5,061 nt of DNA. It comes from Candidatus Omnitrophota bacterium. Lineage in GTDB: Bacteria; Omnitrophota; Gorgyraeia; JAHIPI01. This document shows, in pieces, positions 1 through 5,061 of the stretch. The notes under the pieces are model-generated. The model ran no database searches and was not told the DNA's origin. It worked only from the letters and a program-made list of their open reading frames with translations. Where the stretch lies: assembly GCA_030616695.1 (NCBI GenBank), contig JAUWWU010000082.1, positions 1-5,061 on the forward strand, in the 5' to 3' direction. A program made the position numbers and the translations under genes. Position 1 is the first letter of the stretch, and every line of letters begins with the position of its first letter.

Positions 1-31
1 ATTATAGCTTCTATACCGAGAGAAAATAAAA
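1..31 (+). other. Possible 3' end of an upstream gene
   Basis: Two frames could carry the tail of a gene entering from the left. One reads YSFYTERK and stops at 27-29, two bases before the miaB GTG. The other reads IIASIPRENKSE and stops at 37-39, overlapping the miaB start by eight bases. The third frame stops at once. Tight spacing in the rest of the window makes an upstream cotranscribed gene likely, but the fragment is too short to identify or to choose the frame. I see no promoter in these bases. Confidence 0.25.
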
Positions 32-1243
32 GTGAGTAAACAATTCTTAAAAAATACAATGCCTGAAAAATCAAAGACTTATGAAAAATCGCCCCCGAAG
101 GTCTTTATTAGGACTTTCGGATGCCAGATGAATGACAGGGATTCGGAGATAATCTACGGCCTCTTTATGGAAAGGGGCTGGAAGATAGCCGAATCTGTTG
201 AAGATGCGGACTGTATCCTTTTTAATACATGCTCTGTCCGGCACCACGCGGAGCAAAGGGCTTACAGCAATATGGGCATGTTGGCGAAGCTAAAGAGGCG
301 CAGGCCCGGCGTTATCCTCGGCTTTACGGGATGCACTGCAGAGAAGGATAAGGATGTAGTCATCAAGAGATTGCCGCATGTAGACTTGGTTGCGGGCCCC
401 GGAGAGATTTATAATATACCGGATTATATCGAAGGCCTCATGAAAAACCGGAAAAAAATAGTGGCTGCCGGTAAACTTGAGAGGCCGGACCGCGAGAATC
501 CGTCATACCGCGGGAATAAGACGGGCACGTATGTTTCCATAAGCGAGGGCTGCGATAATTTCTGCTCCTATTGTATCGTGCCTTACGTAAGGGGGAGGCA
601 GAGAAGCAGAAAAAAGGAGTTAATAATCGAGGAAGTTAAGTCTGCTTCTGAAATGGGCGTAAAGGAAATAACGCTACTGGGGCAAAATGTGAATTCTTAC
701 GGCAACGATTTAAAAGACGGGCAGAATTTTATGACATTACTGGAAGAAGTGCATGCCATAGACGGCATAAAGAGGATAAGGTTCGTGACCTCCCACCCCA
801 AAGATACAAAAGAGGCGCTTTTTCAGACTATGCGCGACCTCCCTAAAGTTTATAAGCATCTGCACTTGCCATTGCAATCCGGTTCGGCTAAAATATTAAA
901 AGCAATGAAAAGGGGTTATAGCCCGGAACATTATTTAGGATTGATAGACGGCTTGAGAAAATATATACCCGATTGTAATATTACTACGGACATAATCGTC
1001 GGCTTTCACGGTGAGGAGGATAGCGATTTTGAAGAGACATATAGTATAATGAAAAAAATAGGATTTGACAGCGCATATATATTCAAATATTCCCCGCGCC
1101 CGCCTGCGGAATCAAGCAGGCTGGCGGACGATGTGTTACCCGAAGTCAAAAAAGAGCGCCACGCAAGGCTTTTGGAACTGCAAAAGGAGATTTCGAGAAG
1201 AAAGAGAGATTCCCGCAGAAACGAAGTCCTGCCGATGGCTTGA
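32..1243 (+). CDS. miaB: tRNA-2-methylthio-N6-dimethylallyladenosine synthase (MiaB), TRAM-less
   Basis: This is a cytoplasmic radical-SAM methylthiotransferase that converts i6A37 to ms2i6A37 in tRNA, using two [4Fe-4S] clusters and SAM. The N-terminal UPF0004/MTTase domain (about residues 23-140) has the three auxiliary-cluster cysteines: C31 in FGCQMN, C67 in NTCSVR and C101 in TGCTAEKD. The radical-SAM motif CDNFCSYC supplies C174, C178 and C181. LLGQNVNSYG (215-224) and HLHLPLQSGS (276-285) are typical MiaB blocks and favour MiaB over MtaB or RimO. The protein has 403 residues, against about 430-475 usual for the family. It stops at NEVLPMA, where the C-terminal RNA-binding TRAM domain should begin. 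The usual YSPRPGTPA reads YSPRPPA (353-359), and VGFPGE reads VGFHGE. The start is GTG at 32, with GAGAG at 19-23 upstream. ATG at 59 is possible but has no visible ribosome binding site. Identity is secure; full activity is less certain. Confidence 0.95.
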   Translation: MSKQFLKNTMPEKSKTYEKSPPKVFIRTFGCQMNDRDSEIIYGLFMERGWKIAESVEDADCILFNTCSVRHHAEQRAYSNMGMLAKLKRRRPGVILGFTGCTAEKDKDVVIKRLPHVDLVAGPGEIYNIPDYIEGLMKNRKKIVAAGKLERPDRENPSYRGNKTGTYVSISEGCDNFCSYCIVPYVRGRQRSRKKELIIEEVKSASEMGVKEITLLGQNVNSYGNDLKDGQNFMTLLEEVHAIDGIKRIRFVTSHPKDTKEALFQTMRDLPKVYKHLHLPLQSGSAKILKAMKRGYSPEHYLGLIDGLRKYIPDCNITTDIIVGFHGEEDSDFEETYSIMKKIGFDSAYIFKYSPRPPAESSRLADDVLPEVKKERHARLLELQKEISRRKRDSRRNEVLPMA

Positions 1244-1251
1244 AGGAGAGG
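1243..1251 (+). promoter_or_regulatory. Ribosome binding site for the TPR-SPOR gene
   Basis: AAGGAGAGG is a strong Shine-Dalgarno sequence that begins on the last base of the miaB stop codon. It lies close to ATG at 1253, with AAGGAG 4 bases away, and 10 bases from a second in-frame ATG at 1259. Either could be the start; the 1259 spacing is slightly more conventional and removes only two residues. The position suggests translation is coupled to the end of miaB. Confidence 0.7.
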
Positions 1252-1252
1252 T

Positions 1253-2068
1253 ATGGGTATGAAAAAATTTAAAATTATATTTATAGTTATCGCTTTACTG
1301 CTGATAGGGGTTTTCCCGGCACGCGGCGGGATGTTTGACAGGGGCCCGTCCAGGGAAAGGCCTGCCGGGAGGAGTAAAAGCTCTGCGCTTATGAAGGCAG
1401 AAAAAGCCTTTCTTAAGGGGGATTATGAGAAGGTCATCAATATAGCAAACACCCATATAAAGTCCCGGGGAAAGTTAGATGATGAATTACAGTATCTCAC
1501 AGGAAGGGCCCTTTTAAAGTTGGCAAGATTAGACGAGGCGAGAAACCGGTTCTCAAGGATTATAAACGATAGCGACAGTGACAAGTTCCTGGATAAGGCA
1601 TATATCAGTCTCGCCGATTCATATTATCGGGAGGAAGATTATAAGAGGGCGAAGTCGGACTATGAAAAGGTGATGAGGTATTTTCCGGATTCAGAAGACA
1701 TACCCACTGTTTATTATAAATTAGGGGAATGCCATTCTAAATTAGGAGAGAGAGACGCGTCAAAGGAATGTTATGATGAGCTTCTCAGGCTTTATCCGGC
1801 CAGCCTGGAGGCGAAGGTCCTCATAGGGGAAAAATCGGATTTTGTGATGCACAGCGTTCAACTGGGGTCTTTTACAAAATGGAGCAATGCAAAGAAACTT
1901 CACGACGAACTGAGGAGCAAGGGATTTGATGCGAATATCTATACTGCCGTCGTCGGAGATTCGCGTTTTTACAGGGTCAGGGTGGGGCAGTATAGCCGGC
2001 TGAGCGACGCCGAAGATATGGCGAGGACGCTGCGGAACAGAGGTTACAGCATAAAGATATATCCATAG
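1253..2068 (+). CDS. Exported TPR-repeat protein with C-terminal SPOR domain
   Basis: Residues 1-26 form a signal peptide: basic MKKFK, then a hydrophobic stretch to about F21, then PARG, which suggests signal peptidase I cleavage near residue 25. There is no lipobox cysteine, so it is not an obvious lipoprotein. A short basic linker with several Arg, Gly and Ser follows (about 30-44). Tandem TPR-like helices span about 45-185, with units near 46-70, 78-105, 114-147 and 151-184; repeated patterns include KGDYEKV, REEDYKRAKSDYEKV and YPxSxEA-type ends, resembling YbgF/CpoB and BamD. The C-terminal 75 residues (197-271) are a SPOR domain, seen in HSVQLGSF, the A-x-x-L repeats, the RVRVGQYSRLSDAE block and the final IKIYP strand. 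SPOR domains bind septal peptidoglycan lacking stem peptides. The inferred role is a periplasmic scaffold at the envelope or division site. It lies 9 bases after miaB. The exact function is unknown. Confidence 0.85.
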   Translation: MGMKKFKIIFIVIALLLIGVFPARGGMFDRGPSRERPAGRSKSSALMKAEKAFLKGDYEKVINIANTHIKSRGKLDDELQYLTGRALLKLARLDEARNRFSRIINDSDSDKFLDKAYISLADSYYREEDYKRAKSDYEKVMRYFPDSEDIPTVYYKLGECHSKLGERDASKECYDELLRLYPASLEAKVLIGEKSDFVMHSVQLGSFTKWSNAKKLHDELRSKGFDANIYTAVVGDSRFYRVRVGQYSRLSDAEDMARTLRNRGYSIKIYP

Positions 2069-2080
2069 AGTAGGTGTTAG

Positions 2081-3244
2081 GTGATTAATTTTTATATAGT
2101 CGCATTTCTGGCTGATCTGGCTTTAGGAGTGGTCCTTCTTTCGCTCCCGCTCCTTCTTATTTATAAATTCGATGCCACGTCTCTGGTGCTGGGGCTTCTC
2201 GGCGCCCTGGGAGCTTTTGTATATTCGGCCGGCGTTATAACCGTAGGCAGGCTTTCCGACAGGTTCAACCGAAAAAATATAATAATTTTCGGATGTCTTC
2301 TTTTTATAGCAGCCTATTCGACCCTCCCGTTTCTGCGTCGTATAGGCCAGATTTTTTTCTTATATATTTTCGGCAGTATCTCTATGGCCATGTTCTGGCC
2401 GACGATACAGTCATGGCTTTCTCAGGGATTGGACAAAAAGAAACTGGTCGGCGCCTTGAGGAACTTCAATATATGCTGGAGCGGAGGGCTGGCGCTCGGT
2501 TTTCTTTTGGCCGGTGTCATGTTTTCGTTTAACCCTAAGGCCCCTTTTCTATTCGGAGTTTTACTTATTGCGATAGTGGTTTTACTTCTCATCAGACAGC
2601 CCGTTACCTCAGAGACGAGGGATGCGCCTGCGCAAAAGGTTTTTCTCGAGACAGAGAAAGACAGGCCGGAATCCGCGAAGAGATTTTTGTATATAGCCTG
2701 GTGCGCCAATTTCGTAAGCTGGTATGTCCTGGGCATCGTAAGGAATCTCTTTCCGAAATTAAGCACGGAACTCGGATTTTCAAGCGGGGCCACAGGCGCT
2801 TTTGTATTCATGATGATCCTGGCGCAGACAGTGATGTTTTTTATCCTCGGCAGGACTCAGAAATGGCACTATCGGCTTTTGCCGATAATACTGTTTCAGG
2901 CATTGGCCGTTATGAGCCTGCTCGTGCTTGCTTTTTATTCCGGCACGGCATATTTTATGGCCGCGATGGTGTTTTTGGGGCTGTCCGGCGGGATGACGTA
3001 TTTCTCAAGCATATTTTACAGCCTGTACGGATTTATAGACAAGGGGAGAAAAAGCGGCATCCACGAGGCGTTCATAGGCATAGGGGCGTTTTTTGGGCCT
3101 CTGGTCGGCGGGCTTGCCGCAAGCGGATTTGGTATCCGCGCCCCGTATGTTACCGCCGCTTTACTATTACTAATCGCTATAACCACCGAATTAATTTTGA
3201 ATAAAAGGCGATATGCAGGCTTTTATGAAAAAGAAAAAACATAA
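2081..3244 (+). CDS. Major facilitator superfamily (MFS) permease, substrate unknown
   Basis: This is a 387-residue inner-membrane protein with about 12 hydrophobic helices: near 3-28, 35-56, 67-84, 90-112, 131-150, 155-171, 203-222, 238-257, 266-286, 290-314, 327-348 and 354-373. The MFS signature motif A, GRLSDRFNRK, lies at residues 56-65 in the loop between helices 2 and 3. A charged central loop (about 172-202) separates the two six-helix halves. Length and layout match a complete MFS_1 protein, in the style of drug or small-molecule exporters, but nothing seen identifies the substrate. The start is GTG at 2081, 12 bases after the previous stop. AGGT at 2072-2075 is a weak ribosome binding site, and no better in-frame start gives the full first helix. 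The 3' end overlaps miaA by 32 bases (20 if the later miaA ATG is used). Its place between the mia genes is not explained by known function. Confidence 0.88.
   Translation: MINFYIVAFLADLALGVVLLSLPLLLIYKFDATSLVLGLLGALGAFVYSAGVITVGRLSDRFNRKNIIIFGCLLFIAAYSTLPFLRRIGQIFFLYIFGSISMAMFWPTIQSWLSQGLDKKKLVGALRNFNICWSGGLALGFLLAGVMFSFNPKAPFLFGVLLIAIVVLLLIRQPVTSETRDAPAQKVFLETEKDRPESAKRFLYIAWCANFVSWYVLGIVRNLFPKLSTELGFSSGATGAFVFMMILAQTVMFFILGRTQKWHYRLLPIILFQALAVMSLLVLAFYSGTAYFMAAMVFLGLSGGMTYFSSIFYSLYGFIDKGRKSGIHEAFIGIGAFFGPLVGGLAASGFGIRAPYVTAALLLLIAITTELILNKRRYAGFYEKEKT
3203..3208 (+). promoter_or_regulatory. Candidate ribosome binding site for miaA inside the MFS gene
   Basis: AAAAGG sits four bases before ATG 3213, inside the last codons of the permease gene. 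A second in-frame ATG at 3225 has only AGG (3217-3219) ahead of it. The choice changes the product by four residues, all before the conserved core. Either way miaA begins before the MFS stop, which favours translational coupling. Confidence 0.4.
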
Positions 3245-4142
3245 ACCCCCTATACTATTCATACTCGGCCCTACCGGTGCCGGCAAAAGCGAGTTCGCTG
3301 TCAAACTTGCGAAGAAGATAGGCGGGGAGATAATATCCTGCGATTCCATGCAGGTCTATAAAAGGATGCCGATAATGAGCCAGCAGCCAAGTTTCGGGCT
3401 GCGCAAGGCCATCCCGCACCATCTGATAGGCACTCTCGGGCCCTCTCAAGAATGGAGCGCCGCCGATTTTATCAGAGAAGCGCGCAAGGCCACGGAAGGT
3501 ATTCTGAAGCGAAACCATGTTCCGATGGTCGTCGGGGGGACTGGCCTGTATGCGAGGGCGCTTATAAAGGGGTTGTTTCCGGCCCCTCCGAAAGACGAAA
3601 GCCTAAGAAAAAAGCTCTACGCGGAGGCGAAAAGAAAAGGAAAGAAGAGGCTTTACGAAAGGCTTTTAAAGATAGACCCTGTTTACGCATCAAAGATACA
3701 TCAGAATGACCTGCGCAGGGTCGTGAGGGCGCTGGAGGTATATGAGGTGACCGGCACGCCCATTTCCGAACAACATAGAAAGACCGAAGGGATTGAGAAA
3801 AAATACGAAACCTTCGTTTTTATTTTAAACAGGCCCCGTAAAGACTTGTATAAAAGGATCAACGAGCGCGTTGAGGAGATGTTTTCTGACGGCCTGGTGG
3901 CGGAGGTAAAAAGGCTGAAGAAGCTGAAGATGAGCCGGACGGCAACGGCTGCGTTGGGCTACAAGGAGATCGACGGATATCTTAAGGGAGAGTATAGCCC
4001 GGAGGCGGCGAAAGAACTCCTTAAAAAGAATACAAGGCACTATGCCAAGAGACAACTGACCTGGTTCAGGAAGGAAAAAGGCGCCACATACCTTTATGGA
4101 AAAAGCGATATTAGTCACTGTAAAACACGTAAAAGAAGATAA
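3213..4142 (+). CDS. miaA: tRNA dimethylallyltransferase (MiaA)
   Basis: MiaA transfers a dimethylallyl group from DMAPP to N6 of A37 in tRNAs reading UNN codons, making i6A, the substrate of the MiaB encoded at 32-1243. The protein has 309 residues, the normal length. The P-loop GPTGAGKS is at 19-26, binding the DMAPP diphosphate. The ISCDSMQVYK block (41-50) carries the conserved Asp44 and Ser45 of the active site, though families more often have ISADS. VGGTGLY is at 107-113, DLRRVVRALEVYEVTG at 166-181, LGYKE at 248-252, and NTRHYAKRQLTWFRKE at 273-288 near the C-terminus. All core motifs are intact, so it should be active. The basic N-terminus (KKKKHK) and C-terminus (KTRKRR) are lineage extras. 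The start at 3213 rather than 3225 is uncertain. The 3' end overlaps hflX by 47 bases; no hfq lies between miaA and hflX, unlike in Escherichia coli. Confidence 0.96.
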   Translation: MQAFMKKKKHKPPILFILGPTGAGKSEFAVKLAKKIGGEIISCDSMQVYKRMPIMSQQPSFGLRKAIPHHLIGTLGPSQEWSAADFIREARKATEGILKRNHVPMVVGGTGLYARALIKGLFPAPPKDESLRKKLYAEAKRKGKKRLYERLLKIDPVYASKIHQNDLRRVVRALEVYEVTGTPISEQHRKTEGIEKKYETFVFILNRPRKDLYKRINERVEEMFSDGLVAEVKRLKKLKMSRTATAALGYKEIDGYLKGEYSPEAAKELLKKNTRHYAKRQLTWFRKEKGATYLYGKSDISHCKTRKRR

Positions 4143-5061
4143 GGGCTGGAGCGCCGAAGACCTGTCGGCAGAGTTGAGGGAGCTTGCGCTGTCGAGCGGG
4201 GTGGGGATATCGGCTGAAATCACCGCAAGGTGTCCCGAATTTTCGGCGCGGCATCTTATCGGTAAAGGCAAAGTTGAGGAGATCGCGTCTGTAGCCGGGA
4301 AAAACGGCGCCGGCGTCGTGATATTTAACCATGACTTAGGGGGTACGCAGCAGAGGAATCTCGAGGAAATACTTGATATAAAGACTATTGACAGGACACA
4401 GCTTATTCTCGATATTTTTGCCCATCGGGCGCATTCCAAAGAGGGCAAGATACAGGTGGAGCTGGCCCAGCTTATATACCTTTTGCCGAGGCTTATCGGA
4501 AAGGGCATCATCCTTTCAAGGCTTGGCGGCGGCATCGGCACGCGCGGCCCCGGCGAACAAAAGCTTGAGGCGGATAGAAGAAAGATAGGCCAAAGGATAG
4601 CGCGGCTCAAGAGAGAACTCGACGATATCACAAAACAGAGGGCTGCGAGAAAAAAGACGAGAGAGAGATTTTCGGCCTCCGCCATAGCGCTTATGGGCTA
4701 TACAAATGCGGGGAAATCAACGCTTTTTAATACCTTAACCGATGCCGACGTGCATGTCATGGATAAGCTTTTCAGCACACTGGATCCCACCGTCAGGAAG
4801 TATGTGTTGCCGAATAATCAGAGGATAGTCCTTTCCGATACGGTAGGTTTTATCCATAACCTTCCGCATCACCTCATAGAGTCGTTTAAGGCCACCTTAG
4901 AAGAGGCCGTTCATGCCGATATATTGATTCTCGTCTGTGACGCGAGCCACCCCAAGATTACCGAACGCACCCGGTCGGTCCACCGGGTTCTGGAAGAACT
5001 CGGCATCGAAAATAAGCCCGTCATAAACGTATTGAACAAGAAGGATAAGGTTGAAGACGAG
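4096..5061 (+). CDS. hflX: Ribosome-associated GTPase HflX, 3' end cut by window edge
   Basis: HflX is a cytoplasmic Obg-HflX-superfamily GTPase that binds the 50S subunit and splits stalled or hibernating ribosomes. From ATG 4096 the frame stays open for 322 codons to the window edge. The N-terminal HflX domain (about 1-190) contains HLIGKGKVEEI (53-63), QQRNLEE, IDRTQLILDIFAHRA (98-112), QVELAQL and GGGIGTRGPGEQKLE (144-158), followed by a coiled-coil-like helix with many Arg and Lys. The GTPase domain has the P-loop GYTNAGKST (201-209), the LFSTLDPT switch I block (225-232), DTVGF (248-252) and NKKD (314-317). The usual LSPxQ segment reads LGGTQ (81-85). Family members are about 360-430 residues, so the tail is missing only because the window ends. 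The start overlaps miaA by 47 bases and lacks a clear close ribosome binding site, but it places the expected EKAILV strand at the N-terminus and no nearby alternative exists. Confidence 0.95.
   Translation, partial: MEKAILVTVKHVKEDKGWSAEDLSAELRELALSSGVGISAEITARCPEFSARHLIGKGKVEEIASVAGKNGAGVVIFNHDLGGTQQRNLEEILDIKTIDRTQLILDIFAHRAHSKEGKIQVELAQLIYLLPRLIGKGIILSRLGGGIGTRGPGEQKLEADRRKIGQRIARLKRELDDITKQRAARKKTRERFSASAIALMGYTNAGKSTLFNTLTDADVHVMDKLFSTLDPTVRKYVLPNNQRIVLSDTVGFIHNLPHHLIESFKATLEEAVHADILILVCDASHPKITERTRSVHRVLEELGIENKPVINVLNKKDKVEDE

Noticed and set aside
32..1243. Assignment as MtaB or RimO rather than MiaB
   Set aside because: The LLGQNVNSYG block, the HLPLQSGS block and the linkage to miaA fit MiaB best, although absence of TRAM removes one usual cue.
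1244..1252. Possible terminator or promoter between miaB and the TPR-SPOR gene
   Set aside because: The gap is only 9 bases and is filled by a ribosome binding site; no hairpin or promoter elements fit. The same holds for the 12-base gap at 2069-2080.
2422..2811. A 129-codon - strand frame inside the permease gene
   Set aside because: It is antisense to a clear membrane protein with no family motif, and the intact + strand gene explains the region.
2701..3204. A 167-codon + strand frame inside the permease gene
   Set aside because: It is fully contained in the MFS gene in another frame, rich in Arg and His, with no domain and no sensible ribosome binding site.
3825..4685. A 286-codon open frame on the - strand
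   Set aside because: It lies opposite miaA and hflX, which carry clear family motifs on the + strand. Its translation is Ser/Leu/Pro-rich with no recognisable domain, as expected for the complement of Arg/Glu/Lys-rich coding DNA.
1..5061. Mobile element, CRISPR array, tRNA or riboswitch
   Set aside because: I found no spaced direct repeats, terminal inverted repeats, transposase or integrase motifs, and no non-coding stretch long enough for a structured RNA; nearly every base is coding.

Overview
This is a compact bacterial chromosomal window in which all five recognisable genes lie on the + strand. The order is miaB, a secreted TPR-SPOR protein, an MFS transporter, miaA and hflX, the last cut by the right edge. 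Gaps between genes are 9 and 12 bases, followed by overlaps of 32 and 47 bases. I see no internal terminator or promoter-like gap, so the genes probably form one operon. A short fragment at the left edge may be the end of an upstream gene in the same direction.

The organism cannot be fixed from the sequence alone. Frequent ATA for isoleucine, frequent AGG/AGA for arginine, moderate GC, tight packing and the mix of tRNA-modification and SPOR genes would fit an uncultivated Gram-negative-type lineage such as Omnitrophota or a relative. That is inference. Nothing suggests a plasmid, phage or other mobile element: there is no transposase, integrase, repeat array or tRNA.

Layout: 32-1243 encodes MiaB, the radical-SAM methylthiotransferase, with all six cluster cysteines but no TRAM domain. 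1253-2068 encodes an exported protein with tandem TPR-like helices and a C-terminal SPOR domain. 2081-3244 encodes a 12-helix MFS permease of unknown substrate. 3213-4142 encodes MiaA, the tRNA dimethylallyltransferase. 4096-5061 encodes the first 322 residues of HflX, the ribosome-associated GTPase.

MiaA and MiaB act in sequence on A37 of tRNAs that read UNN codons: MiaA makes i6A and MiaB converts it to ms2i6A. HflX acts on ribosomes, and in several bacteria it rescues stalled or hibernating ones. The cluster therefore has a translation-accuracy and ribosome-rescue theme, with a cell-envelope protein and a permease between the two mia genes. The most unusual point is the shortened MiaB, which ends where its TRAM domain should begin and has two further departures from normally conserved motifs. 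I found no convincing evidence of a wholly new system.
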